This document shows, piece by piece, positions 18,097 through 26,512 of a stretch of 64,000 nt of DNA. Each line of letters begins with the position of its first letter. The first letter of the stretch is position 1. Source of the DNA: Clostridium minihomine (GTDB lineage Bacteria > Bacillota > Clostridia > Oscillospirales > Acutalibacteraceae); the NCBI RefSeq assembly GCF_900240385.1, contig NZ_OEQH01000001.1:186001-250000 (forward strand). The letters are read 5' to 3'. A program made the translations under genes and the position numbers. Below the pieces are notes generated by a model that was not told the DNA's origin, searched no databases, and worked only from the letters and a program-made list of their open reading frames with translations.

Positions 18097-18645
18097 GTGG
18101 AAAGAAAGACGGTTTTATATATTGCGATGAGTTTGGATGGCTATATTGCCGATGCAAAGGGCGGGGTGGCATGGCTGGGCGGTCATGAAACAGAGTACGG
18201 CGGCGATTACGGCTATGGGGAGTTTATCCAAGAAGTGGATACGGTTTTAATGGGGTGGAATACCTATCATCAGGTGGTCACAGAGCTTTCCCCAGATGAA
18301 TGGGCCTATCCGGGGCTGGAATGTTATGTATTTACCCATCGTCAAATAAAAAATACAAAAGACGTGCAGTTCCTTTCTGGGGATGTCTCTCAATGGGTAC
18401 GCCGTTTTAAGGCGCAGCCGGGGAAGAAAATCTGGGTTTGTGGCGGTGCCCATTTGATTCACCAGCTGATGGAGGAAGACTTAATTGACGAGTACCGCCT
18501 GACAATCATGCCGATTCTTTTGGGGGAGGGGACTCCTTTGTTTTCTCAAGGACGCTCTTGTTTTCCCTTGGCGTTACAGGATAGCAAAGAGGAAAACGGC
18601 GTGGTGGAGGTTTGTTATACCCGCCGCAAAGCCGAAAGAAGATAA
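18097..18645 (+). CDS. Dihydrofolate reductase/RibD C-terminal domain protein
   Basis: Small cytosolic NAD(P)H-binding reductase-fold protein, 182 residues, of the RibD C-terminal (DHFR-like) family often annotated 'dihydrofolate reductase family protein'. Seen: IAMSLDGYIADAKGGVAWL at the start, TVLMGWNTYHQV, and the nucleotide-binding segment KIWVCGGAHLIHQLMEEDLIDEYRL with PILLGEGTPLF. It starts at GTG 18097; an AGGGG lies somewhat far upstream. It stands alone and its substrate is unknown. It is not the core folA gene. Confidence 0.85.
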   Translation: MERKTVLYIAMSLDGYIADAKGGVAWLGGHETEYGGDYGYGEFIQEVDTVLMGWNTYHQVVTELSPDEWAYPGLECYVFTHRQIKNTKDVQFLSGDVSQWVRRFKAQPGKKIWVCGGAHLIHQLMEEDLIDEYRLTIMPILLGEGTPLFSQGRSCFPLALQDSKEENGVVEVCYTRRKAERR

Positions 18646-18740
18646 GCCCGGGCGCTTCTTTTGGCCAGTGCAGAGTGTTATCTTCTATTTCGTGACAACC
18701 TTTCTTTGAAAAGATTTCTGTTTTATTCTCTTTTAAGCGA

Positions 18741-18771
18741 TTGACTCTCTCACTGTGAGATGCTTTATACT
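18741..18771 (+). promoter_or_regulatory. MerR-type promoter with 19-bp spacer
   Basis: TTGACT (18741-18746) and TATACT (18766-18771) are separated by 19 bases, two more than usual, and the spacer holds the dyad CTCTCAC-TGTGAG. This is the known layout of promoters twisted open by MerR-family activators, so the gene behind it probably activates itself. Confidence 0.65.
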
Positions 18772-18813
18772 GAACAGGAGCTCAAAAACACACAGATATG
18801 TGAGGTTATCATT

Positions 18814-19632
18814 ATGCTGAAAATTGGTGATTTTTCTAAACTGTCCCGAATCAGTATCCGTATGCTGCGCCATTATGATGAGATTGGTTTGCTTGTTCCG
18901 CAAACTGTGGATGAATGGACCGGATACCGGTATTACAGCGAGTCACAGCTGCCGCTTGCCGCACGAATTCAGGCACTGAAAGAGATGGGCTTTGGCTTGT
19001 CTGTGATTACCGAACTTTTAAAAGTCTATGGGGATCCCCAGTCGCTTCGGGAATATCTTCAGCTGCGAAAGTCGGAGATTTTGGATCAGGCGGAAAAAAC
19101 AAACCGTCAGCTTCGCATTCTGGAAACCACCATCAATCGATTGGGAAAGGATGAAACAGGAATGGAGTACAATGTAACGCTGAAAGAGATACCACAGCGG
19201 TATGTGGCAAGTGTCAGGCAGGTGATTCCGGCTTATGAGCAGGAGGGGACTTTGTGGCAGCAGATGATGACAGAAACGGCACCCCAAAAGCTTCGCTATG
19301 CAAATCCCTGCTATTCAATGGCTGTGTTTCACGATGCAGAGCATAAAGAGCAGACGCCTGACGTGGAAATTCAAATGGCTGTGGAGGGAAAATACCAAAA
19401 CACAGAACATGTGGTGTTTCAAACCGTGCCCGCCGTGCAAGTGGCTTCTGCCATTTATCAGGGAAGTTACGATCAGGTGACCGAGGTAAACCGGGCTGTG
19501 GCCAATTGGGTTCGGGATAACGGTTATGTTTTTTCTGGCCCCATGTTCTGCATTTATCATGTAAGCCCGGCACAGACCAACAACCCGGAAGAACTGGTGA
19601 CCGAGGTTTGCTATCCGGTAGAAAAATCTTGA
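18814..19632 (+). CDS. MerR family regulator with GyrI-like ligand domain (BmrR type)
   Basis: Transcription activator of 272 residues. The N-terminal winged helix has the MerR start (KIGDFSKLSRISIRMLRHYDEIGLL-type sequence with YRYYSESQL), followed by a long dimer helix (residues ~80-115), and a C-terminal GyrI/BmrR-like effector domain (KEIPQRYVASVRQVI ... VTEVCYPV) that in relatives binds multidrug cations. ATG 18814 follows GAGG by 8 bases. The 19-bp-spacer promoter upstream fits autoactivation. No efflux gene directly follows, so its target may be elsewhere. Confidence 0.9.
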   Translation: MLKIGDFSKLSRISIRMLRHYDEIGLLVPQTVDEWTGYRYYSESQLPLAARIQALKEMGFGLSVITELLKVYGDPQSLREYLQLRKSEILDQAEKTNRQLRILETTINRLGKDETGMEYNVTLKEIPQRYVASVRQVIPAYEQEGTLWQQMMTETAPQKLRYANPCYSMAVFHDAEHKEQTPDVEIQMAVEGKYQNTEHVVFQTVPAVQVASAIYQGSYDQVTEVNRAVANWVRDNGYVFSGPMFCIYHVSPAQTNNPEELVTEVCYPVEKS

Positions 19633-19694
19633 AAAAGCCCAAACCCTGCTCATGAAAAATGAGCTGAAACCATCTATTTTATCATTGAATTTGT

Positions 19695-19730
19695 CAGGCC
19701 GCCTGTTTATCGACAGGCGGCCTGATTTGA
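19695..19730 (+). terminator. Hairpin terminator after MerR gene
   Basis: A 12-bp GC-rich perfect stem (CAGGCCGCCTGT/ACAGGCGGCCTG) with a short loop; the T tract is weak. Confidence 0.6.
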
Positions 19731-19861
19731 TGGGAATGTTCAAATCAATTAAAAAATTAAAACGGGCATAAATTCCATGCTATCTTTTTTCATGCTCATT
19801 CGTTATAATAAGTCCTGATTCCAAAATGAAAACGTGACACAGAATCCGGAAAGGAAGAAAA

Positions 19862-20323
19862 ATGAAGATCAGAAAAGCGGTTGCTGCGGATATTGATTCG
19901 GTAAATGATTTATATCCAATCCTTTTTCAAAAGATGGCCGAACTTCAGCCGGACTATTTTAGAAATGCAGAACAAGACATTGCATTTTTAAAAAAGATAA
20001 TCGAAGCGGAAGAAGCGGATCTGCTGCTGGCGGAAGAAAATTAGAAACTGCTGGGGTTTGCACTGATTCAGCAGCAAGAGACACCGCCTTATCGATGTAT
20101 GGTGCCCCATCGTTTTACCTATTTAACGGATCTGGTGGTTGACCCTTTGGAACAGGAAAAAGGTATCGGAACAATTTTGATAGAAGAAGTGAAACAGTGG
20201 TCAAAAAAAAAGGGCTCTGATTATGTGGAGCTCGGTGTTTTAAGTCAAAACCGACGCGCAATTGCGCTGTATGAAAAGATGGATTTTGAGGAATGTATGA
20301 AAACCATGAGAACGAAACTGTAA
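19862..20323 (+). pseudogene. GNAT acetyltransferase interrupted by an in-frame amber codon
   Basis: One reading frame of 154 codons encodes a complete GNAT N-acetyltransferase: MKIRKAVAADIDSVNDLYP at the start, LTDLVVDPLEQEKGIGTILIEEV with the acetyl-CoA loop (Q-E-K-G-I-G), and NRRAIALYEKMDFEE at the end. A single TAG at 20042-20044 stops it after residue 60, exactly between AEEN and KLLGFALIQ, where relatives read through. Nothing else is damaged. A recent nonsense mutation (from GAG, AAG or similar), or a sequencing error, is most likely. A start at GTG 20102 could give only a useless fragment. Confidence 0.85.
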
Positions 20324-20579
20324 AAATCTTTAAAAACAGCAGCATAATAGAGCGATAGGAATTGTGGATAGGGTTATGATTTGAGAATCGGTTTACTGTT
20401 CGGCAGGTTAGTGATGTGTGGGAAGAAAAGAACCATTTTTTGGAATAAACAGGATTCGGGCTTATCCTTTTTAAAATAGGGTACATTATTATTTAATAAA
20501 TTTACAAAATCAGCAAGATTTTGCATTTTAATCCTTGTAAAATAAGAAAAAACCTTTTGTAGAGAGAGAAAGTGGTTCT

Positions 20580-21158
20580 ATGAATGCTGTGTTGAAGAAT
20601 ATTATCACCAGACGGAGCATCCGCTCCTTTCAGGATAAGCAGGTTTTGGCAGAGGATTTGGATTTGATTTTGCTGGCCGGCAGCTATGCCCCCTCCGGCA
20701 GGGGCCTGCAAAGCTGGAAATTTACTGCTGTGCAAAATCCGCAGGTTTTGGGGAAAATAAATGAAACCATCCGGTTGGCTTTGCGTGAAGTTACACCGGG
20801 CCCCGAAACGCACCCCTATGTGGTAAGGCTGATTGAAAAAGCCAAACGCGAGGATTCGGAGTTCTTATTTCATGCGCCCACTTATCTTATTGTGTCCAAT
20901 GAAGTGAAGAATGTGAACTCTATGGCAGATTCTGCGCTGGCTTTGGGCAACATGATGTTAGCGGCGCATTCCTTGGGCCTTGGTTCCTGCTGGCTCAATC
21001 ATTTGCCGAATCTTCCCCCCACACAGCGGGTGCGCTCCCTGCTGACCGAGCTTAACATTCCAGAAACCCACAAGGTATTCGGCACCTTGGCTTTGGGGTA
21101 TCCGAAAGATACTCCCCGGGCTGCCGAGCGAAAGGACGTCATTCATATTATTCGTTGA
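20580..21158 (+). CDS. Nitroreductase family FMN oxidoreductase
   Basis: Flavin-dependent nitroreductase-fold enzyme of 192 residues. The start NIITRRSIRSFQDKQV carries the R-x-S-x-R FMN phosphate-binding pattern, APSGRGLQSWKF the second flavin loop, and GLGSCWLNHLPN with VFGTLALGYP the rest of the fold. It should reduce nitro, quinone or related substrates with NAD(P)H as a dimer in the cytosol. The true substrate is not visible. It stands alone between the broken GNAT gene and the pseudouridine synthase. Confidence 0.9.
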   Translation: MNAVLKNIITRRSIRSFQDKQVLAEDLDLILLAGSYAPSGRGLQSWKFTAVQNPQVLGKINETIRLALREVTPGPETHPYVVRLIEKAKREDSEFLFHAPTYLIVSNEVKNVNSMADSALALGNMMLAAHSLGLGSCWLNHLPNLPPTQRVRSLLTELNIPETHKVFGTLALGYPKDTPRAAERKDVIHIIR

Positions 21159-21206
21159 TAGGGCGGGCTGTTTTCAGCCGCTCTTTACCAAATGAAAGGG
21201 GGATCT

Positions 21207-22127
21207 ATGATAGAAAGAACAGGGATAGAGAAAAAAGGAAAAAAGAGGCAATGTGTACCGGTAGAACTGCGGGTGGAAGAACCCGCAATGCTGATGGATT
21301 TTCTGGTGAAAAATTTAAAGGGAAAATCCCGAAACAATGTAAAGTCCCTGCTGACCCGGGGCGCTGTGCTGGTGGAGGGGCGGCCCGCCGCACGATATGA
21401 CCATCCGCTTCGTCCGGGGCAGACGGTACAGGTCAGGTGGGCTCCTCAGGCCCTGCAAAGAGGAGGGCGCCGACTGGAAATTTTGTATGAGGACGAGGAG
21501 CTTTTGGTAATCAACAAACCTGCCGGATTGCTGTCGATTGCCACAGATGAAGAAAAAAAACGGACGGCATATCATTTAATGACAGAACATGTGCGGGAGA
21601 ATGATCCCGATAAACGGATCTTTGTGGTACACCGGCTGGACCGCGATACCTCTGGCGTTCTGCTGGCCGCAAAAACTCCGGAACTGAAATATGCCCTGCA
21701 GGAACAATGGGCTGATTTGGTGCTCACCCGGGGCTACACCGCTGTGGTAGAGGGTTGTCCCCAACCGTTGAGCGGCCGAGTTCACACCTGGCTGAAAGAA
21801 ACAAAAACCACGCTCATGTATTCCAGTGAGCGCAGCGGCGATGGCCAAGAGGCGATTACCGATTATCAGGTGGTGGGAATGGCCCCCGGGAATGCTTTGG
21901 TAGATATCCGCCTGAAAACCGGCAGGAAGAACCAGATTCGCGTTCATATGAAAGAACTGGGATGTCCTGTGGTGGGCGATAAAAAATATGGGGCAAAAAC
22001 CAACCCGTTTCACCGCTTGGGGCTGCATGCCGGAATTTTGGAATTGCGGCATCCGGTTACGGGGGAAATCCTTCGTTTTGAAGCAAAGGTTCCCACGTTG
22101 TTTTTCTCCATTCCCTTTCAGCGATAA
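21207..22127 (+). CDS. RluA-family pseudouridine synthase
   Basis: RNA-modifying enzyme of 306 residues: an N-terminal S4-like RNA-binding domain (MLMDFLVKNLKGKSRNNVK, GRPAARYDHPLRPGQTV) and the RluA catalytic domain with the HRLDRDTSGVLL motif (catalytic Asp). It isomerises uridines in rRNA or tRNA; which site is not clear. ATG 21207 is preceded by AAAGGGGGAT, better than ATG 21192. The gene has its own RBS 48 bases after the nitroreductase. Confidence 0.92.
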   Translation: MIERTGIEKKGKKRQCVPVELRVEEPAMLMDFLVKNLKGKSRNNVKSLLTRGAVLVEGRPAARYDHPLRPGQTVQVRWAPQALQRGGRRLEILYEDEELLVINKPAGLLSIATDEEKKRTAYHLMTEHVRENDPDKRIFVVHRLDRDTSGVLLAAKTPELKYALQEQWADLVLTRGYTAVVEGCPQPLSGRVHTWLKETKTTLMYSSERSGDGQEAITDYQVVGMAPGNALVDIRLKTGRKNQIRVHMKELGCPVVGDKKYGAKTNPFHRLGLHAGILELRHPVTGEILRFEAKVPTLFFSIPFQR

Positions 22128-22323
22128 GGCTGTTTTGACCCTTTTTCACAATACTGGAAATGGGAAGATAAAATAAAAACAGATGCGTCTTGAAGCGGCT
22201 TTTTAAAGCTACATCAAGGCGTATTTTGCATTGTGGCGAAAGTGAGAAATAGATGCTTTTTCTCCTGTTTTTGCAGCAATCAACCCAGAGAGCCGGTTAT
22301 GATTCTTGATTAGGAAAAAGAAA

Positions 22324-22351
22324 AAGAGAACCACATTGATGTGGTTCTCTT
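22324..22351 (-). terminator. Terminator for the minus-strand ABC/GTPase operon
   Basis: A 12-bp perfect stem (AAGAGAACCACA/TGTGGTTCTCTT). On the minus strand it is followed by a T-rich run, so it ends transcription coming from 25.4 kb. Confidence 0.8.
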
Positions 22352-22442
22352 AAAAATCAGGAGAATGAAGCCCTGTTTGAATCAGGCAGTGCAATTTTGG
22401 CGCTGCCTAATTTAAACGATAAAACAGAGGTTATCATTTTCG

Positions 22443-23447
22443 TTATGCCAAATCGGCAGTGGACAAAAAGTTGCCGTTTCGCAGTTTTTGGCGGGCGCCT
22501 TGAATGACCGAATCCATTTTTTCCAGTTCTTCCAGCAACTGTTTTTCTTCTTCACTGGTAGAAATAACTTTGTGGATGCCGCCGTTTTGAATCACGATTC
22601 GCTGATCTGCAATCAAAGCGAGCAGTGGGTCATGGGTAGCCATCAGAACGATTTTATCCTCTGCCACCAATAGCTTCAGCGCTTTTTTTCGGTCAATACC
22701 GGCGTTTTCGATTTCATCAATCAAAACAATGGGGGAAGCGCTTAAAATGGCGGTGTCGGCAATCATCAAAGCGCGGGACTGGCCGCCGCTCAGGCTGGTA
22801 ACCGGGGTATCCATCTGGAACTGTTCGCCGGCCAGACGGTTGGCTTCTTCAATAATGCGGGCAATCACAGTGTCCGGATCTTCGCACAGGCGGCTTTGGG
22901 CGTGAAGCTGTAAGAAATCCTGTACGGTCAAATCCATGACAAAATTCATGTTTTGAGATAACTGGGCAACCAATTTGTTATTGGAAGAAAAACGCCACTT
23001 GTTGTCCGGCACTTCTTCGTTGATTAAAATGCTGCGGCCGGTGGGCGTATCGGCCTGTGCTGCCCATTCAATATCCGCCAAAAGGCGGCTTTTTCCGGAT
23101 CCGGTGGGCCCAACGATAGAGATGATTTGAGAAGTGTTTACGGTAAGGCGTTCAAAGCCCTCGGGCTTGCCTGATTTATCGTGCCCCGGCAGGATGGTAA
23201 GAGAATGAACCAAAGCAGAAGGGCTCATTCCTAAAAACTCCTGCATCTGGCGGAGGAACACAGGTAAATCGGCTAAAAGACGTTCTTTGTCAATTGCCTG
23301 ATCTTCCAGCTCTTGTATGCTGAAATGATCTAAAAACTGGGAGAAGGTCATGCTTTCGTAACCGGAAACATCCAGTTTATTCTGTTCAAAATAATCAGAT
23401 ACAAAAGGGGACTCTTTTAAAAGACGCTGAATGCTCCAGTCCATCAT
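22443..23447 (-). CDS. Permease-less ABC ATPase with N-terminal helical domain
   Basis: ABC-type ATPase of 334 residues, third gene of a coupled operon. Walker A GPTGSGKS (113-120), signature LSGGQ (219-223), Walker B VLIDE (241-245) and an H-loop ATHD are intact. The first ~60 residues (IQRLLKESPFVSDYFEQNKL...) form a helical domain that resembles the DUF1858/ScdA-N type and recalls the start of the first gene of the operon. No membrane subunit is encoded nearby, and the solute-binding partner has no export signal. I infer a soluble ATPase acting on a protein or cofactor rather than a transporter, in the manner of SufC-like ATPases. Its ATG overlaps the GTPase stop by 4 bases. Confidence 0.8.
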   Translation of the reverse strand: MMDWSIQRLLKESPFVSDYFEQNKLDVSGYESMTFSQFLDHFSIQELEDQAIDKERLLADLPVFLRQMQEFLGMSPSALVHSLTILPGHDKSGKPEGFERLTVNTSQIISIVGPTGSGKSRLLADIEWAAQADTPTGRSILINEEVPDNKWRFSSNNKLVAQLSQNMNFVMDLTVQDFLQLHAQSRLCEDPDTVIARIIEEANRLAGEQFQMDTPVTSLSGGQSRALMIADTAILSASPIVLIDEIENAGIDRKKALKLLVAEDKIVLMATHDPLLALIADQRIVIQNGGIHKVISTSEEEKQLLEELEKMDSVIQGARQKLRNGNFLSTADLA

Positions 23448-24145
23448 GATTTCCCCACCCCCAAATCGATTTTTTTCACATTGCCCAGCTGATACGCTTC
23501 GCCGATTCTGGTTTCACCCAGGCAGTAAGAGCAAAGCGCCGCAGGCATGGGGAAGCGCAGCTGCATTCCCTGAACGGAATCCACTTTTTGGGATTCATCG
23601 TACAGCAAGGTACCCAGTTCATAGGCGCCCTGGCCTGTCAGCCCATTTACATGCAAAGTGATGGCCCGTGGATTCACTGAGCTGACCCGCGAGGCGAATA
23701 CTTCCCGTTCTGCCTGAGAAACAATGTCCCCTTTGGTGATTACCACCACGTCGGCCGATTTTAGCATCGGGCCGATTTTTTTTGGCGTATTAATACCCGA
23801 CAGGTTGTCGATGACGCATACACCCTTGATTTCTTTTAAATAAGGGGAGCAGCGATTGCACAGGCCGGCAGATTCGCTGATGAGCAAATCCAGACCAATA
23901 CTATTGCCCCAGCGCACGATTTCTTCAATGTTGGAAGCGAAGAAGTGGTCGGGACACAGGGCTCCCGAAAGCCCTTTCTTTACAGGCACGCCTGCTTTTT
24001 CATAAGCGATGTCATCATCGGTATAAAGGCAGTCAAATTTGACGACCCCCACTTTGATTCCGCGGCTTTGATAAGAGGCGATAGTTTTTAGGATAACAGA
24101 GGTCTTTCCCGAAGAGGGAGGACCCGAAAAAATAGTTAGATTCAT
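23444..24145 (-). CDS. HypB/CobW-like GTPase
   Basis: P-loop GTPase of 233 residues resembling the metallochaperone group (HypB, UreG, CobW). Walker A GPPSSGKTS (8-16), a KFDCLYTDDD segment (switch region), ESAGLCNRCSPY with Cys96/Cys99, a TKGD guanine-specificity motif (137-140) and a late CxxC pair (Cys205/Cys208, LCSYCLG). The Cys pairs could bind metal or an Fe-S cluster. It is the middle gene of a three-gene operon (5 bases after the solute-binding-fold gene, 4-base overlap with the ABC ATPase). Loading a metal or cofactor into a target enzyme is the best inference; no hydrogenase, urease or corrinoid enzyme gene is in the window. Confidence 0.82.
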   Translation of the reverse strand: MNLTIFSGPPSSGKTSVILKTIASYQSRGIKVGVVKFDCLYTDDDIAYEKAGVPVKKGLSGALCPDHFFASNIEEIVRWGNSIGLDLLISESAGLCNRCSPYLKEIKGVCVIDNLSGINTPKKIGPMLKSADVVVITKGDIVSQAEREVFASRVSSVNPRAITLHVNGLTGQGAYELGTLLYDESQKVDSVQGMQLRFPMPAALCSYCLGETRIGEAYQLGNVKKIDLGVGKS

Positions 24146-24150
24146 AACGG

Positions 24151-25392
24151 TTACCTCTCCATAGCATCAAAAAAGATTTTTTCTGTGGTGTGAATCAATT
24201 CCCCGATATCATGTTCGTGAATATAGTCCCAACCCAGCCACAAGAAGCCCTGATCCTTCCGCAGGCGGTTGTCCACCATCGGGTTTGTGGAGGGGAACTT
24301 TCCGTTAAGCGACATCAGCTCGCCCACGTCTTTGGAGAAAAGGAAGTCTACAAAGGGCTTAACCTGCTCGCTGGATTTTTCTTTGGACAAGAGAAAAATC
24401 GGGCTGATAATGGCGCCTTCCTTGGGCCATACGGGAATGATGGGGCTTTTGGGGTCGATCATTTGGGTGAAGAAATACGGAGTAATAGAAACGGCGGGAA
24501 TCTGTTCCTGCTGTTTGTGAGATTTCACCATCTGGGCCGGGTGCATGCTGCTCAGCATGGAACGCCCCAGCTTGCGAAGGCCCTCTTCCCCATAAAAGCG
24601 ATAAATGTGAAGAATCAGCGTGTTGAACATGTCCAAATCCCGCACGGGAATAGACACGCTGTTTTCAAACTCGGGCCGCATTAAATCTTCCCAGCTTTCG
24701 GGGAAAGGACGATTGCCCAAAGCGGCAGTGTTGACCATCATAACAGCGGCTACCACACCGATAATCGTATACTGACCCAAAGGATCTTTTAAATTGATTT
24801 TGTCATTTTCAAAGTCAGGGTTCAGATGAGAAAGTCCCGAAATATCTTTAAATACACCCGCATCTTTATATTGCCCCATCAAGGTTTTATCGAAGAACAG
24901 GTCAAACCCTGCAGAAAGATATAAGTCGGACAAAGAATCCGGGTTGCCGCCGCTGGCCAACACCTTTTCTTTGGTGGAATCCAGCCCTATGCTGGCGGCT
25001 TTCAGGTCATAGTCCGCATTGGCGGCCAAATCGCTGTGTTCCCCCAGCCAGGATTCCAGCTTTTCCAAAAGAGGAAGACGGATGGGGCAGGGGAGCACGC
25101 CCTCAATTCGCACCTGAGCGCCGGTGTCTTTTTTCATGGCAGACAGCCCGGTGGAAGCAGCATACTGCCCTTGTTCAATGGTATCTATCATTTTCTTTAA
25201 AAAGAGTTCCGAATTCATTTTTTTGCTGCGCAATGCCATTTCCAGCGAAATGGTTCTTCCCAATGTTTTGCGCATCGCGTCATTTTTCAGGTTTTCAAAC
25301 CCGTGAGCTGCCAGAAGGGCAATGGTCTCCGGGTATTTTTCTGTAATATCATAAATAGTGTCGGTTATTTTGAAATAATCGGCCATCATCAT
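24151..25392 (-). CDS. DUF1858-like plus solute-binding-fold protein without signal peptide
   Basis: Protein of 413 residues. Residues ~6-75 look like a DUF1858-type helical domain (ITDTIYDITEKYPETIALLAAHGF). Residues ~95-410 resemble the Fe3+/polyamine type of ABC solute-binding fold (segments DLYLSAGFDLFFDKTLMGQY, SWEDLMRPEFENSVSIPV, PVWPKEGAIISPIFLL). No signal peptide, lipobox or membrane segment exists, so the protein should stay in the cytosol. Its AGAAAGGAT ribosome site precedes three ATG codons at 25392, 25389 and 25386. It heads the operon with the GTPase and the ABC ATPase. I do not know a described function for this trio. Confidence 0.78.
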   Translation of the reverse strand: MMMADYFKITDTIYDITEKYPETIALLAAHGFENLKNDAMRKTLGRTISLEMALRSKKMNSELFLKKMIDTIEQGQYAASTGLSAMKKDTGAQVRIEGVLPCPIRLPLLEKLESWLGEHSDLAANADYDLKAASIGLDSTKEKVLASGGNPDSLSDLYLSAGFDLFFDKTLMGQYKDAGVFKDISGLSHLNPDFENDKINLKDPLGQYTIIGVVAAVMMVNTAALGNRPFPESWEDLMRPEFENSVSIPVRDLDMFNTLILHIYRFYGEEGLRKLGRSMLSSMHPAQMVKSHKQQEQIPAVSITPYFFTQMIDPKSPIIPVWPKEGAIISPIFLLSKEKSSEQVKPFVDFLFSKDVGELMSLNGKFPSTNPMVDNRLRKDQGFLWLGWDYIHEHDIGELIHTTEKIFFDAMER

Positions 25393-25439
25393 CGATCCTT
25401 TCTGGTCATTGCCTCAGCAGTGAATTTTCTTTTTGATTG

Positions 25440-25490
25440 TATTTGCAGTATAACAGTAAAAGTATTTGATGTATGTTGCAAAAGCAACAT
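25440..25490 (-). promoter_or_regulatory. Promoter with class II CRP/FNR-like palindrome
   Basis: The perfect palindrome ATGTTGC-AAAA-GCAACAT (25473-25490) lies upstream of a minus-strand -10 TATACT (25452-25447). There is no good -35. With the start taken 7 bases past the -10 (25440, an A on that strand), the palindrome centre is at -41.5, the class II site for CRP/FNR-family activators. Confidence 0.55.
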
Positions 25491-25513
25491 TAAAATAAAT
25501 TTTTAAATTTTTA

Positions 25514-25542
25514 TTGACAAAATAGCAAGAGAACGATACTAT
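25514..25542 (+). promoter_or_regulatory. Promoter of the papain-like protein gene
   Basis: Consensus -35 TTGACA (25514-25519), 17-base spacer, -10 TACTAT (25537-25542). It predicts a leader of about 290 bases. Confidence 0.55.
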
Positions 25543-25548
25543 AACATA

Positions 25549-25840
25549 TAAATCATATATATTTAAATTACATTTAAGCTTCTTTGCAGACGCCGGCATA
25601 TTATGAAGAAACGAGACATGCATGTTTTCTTCTTGCCGAACGCCGTTTGAAATGGCATCATATGCGTGGTACATTTGCCCTGCATTCTATCAAGTTCGAT
25701 GCCATTTGAGCGACAGAAACGGAATGTAATTATAGGTGGTTTGTGTTTCTATCTTTTCGTGTACAAAAGGGAGAATTTGGCTATGATTTGGCTGACAAAA
25801 CAGGTTGTGCCTGAGATGTGAATGATAGGAGTGTGAGGTT
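25549..25840 (+). other. Untranslated leader without recognised content
   Basis: The stretch between the predicted start of transcription and the gene at 25841 has no gene I can support. An imperfect inverted element around 25580-25645 could fold. I match it to no known riboswitch. Confidence 0.25.
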
Positions 25841-26467
25841 ATGGTTACACAGGAACTTTCCTTTCCAATCATTTGGGAAAATGGTTCACAAGCAGGATAT
25901 GGCGGGAATCAGGAATGGTTTTTGCGGTCTTTTCAGAGGAAGGCTGGCTGTGCCAGCGTAACCGGAGCAAATCTGGCTGCCTATTATAGTGCCCAGTTTT
26001 CTGCCTGTGCCAGTCTGTATGAAGGGCAAACGGATCGATTTTCGAAAGAAGAATTTATTTCCGGTATGGAGGCGGTATACCGCTATATGACGCCGGGGCC
26101 GGCAGGATTCCCGGTGGCTCGGCGCTTTGCGAATCGTTTTTTGCGGTTTGCGGCAGATCGAGGAGTGAATTTTCAGACACACACCATGTTTTCTCGAAAC
26201 AATTGGGAAGAACGGCTCGCTTTTGTCAAAACATCCATTGCCCAAAAGAATCCGCTGGCTTTGCTGATTCTGCGGCATCGGGCACCGGAAATGAAAGAGA
26301 ATACCTGGCATTGGGTAACTATTACCGGGTGGATGCAGGACGCTAACGGGGAACAGGTGATCTTCTCGAACTATGGGGTACGCGAACAGTATAACGCACA
26401 GATGCTCTTTGAAAATCATCCCCAAAATGTAATCAAGATGGTGCGTTTTTCTCAGCCGTTGCCATAA
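25841..26467 (+). CDS. Papain-like (C39-type) cysteine peptidase-fold protein
   Basis: Protein of 208 residues with the layout of a papain-like cysteine peptidase: Cys37 in RKAGCASVTGANLAAYY at the start of a helix, His157 in TWHWVTITGW, and Asn177 in VIFSNYGV. No signal peptide or membrane segment is visible, so it seems cytosolic. A TGAGGTT site precedes ATG 25841. It is alone on its transcript, closed by the terminator at 26513. Peptidase or transferase activity is an inference from the triad; the target is unknown. Confidence 0.6.
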   Translation: MVTQELSFPIIWENGSQAGYGGNQEWFLRSFQRKAGCASVTGANLAAYYSAQFSACASLYEGQTDRFSKEEFISGMEAVYRYMTPGPAGFPVARRFANRFLRFAADRGVNFQTHTMFSRNNWEERLAFVKTSIAQKNPLALLILRHRAPEMKENTWHWVTITGWMQDANGEQVIFSNYGVREQYNAQMLFENHPQNVIKMVRFSQPLP

Positions 26468-26512
26468 TTAGAAAAAGTTGTTTGGAATAGAAGAGCATGT
26501 AAAAAACAATTT

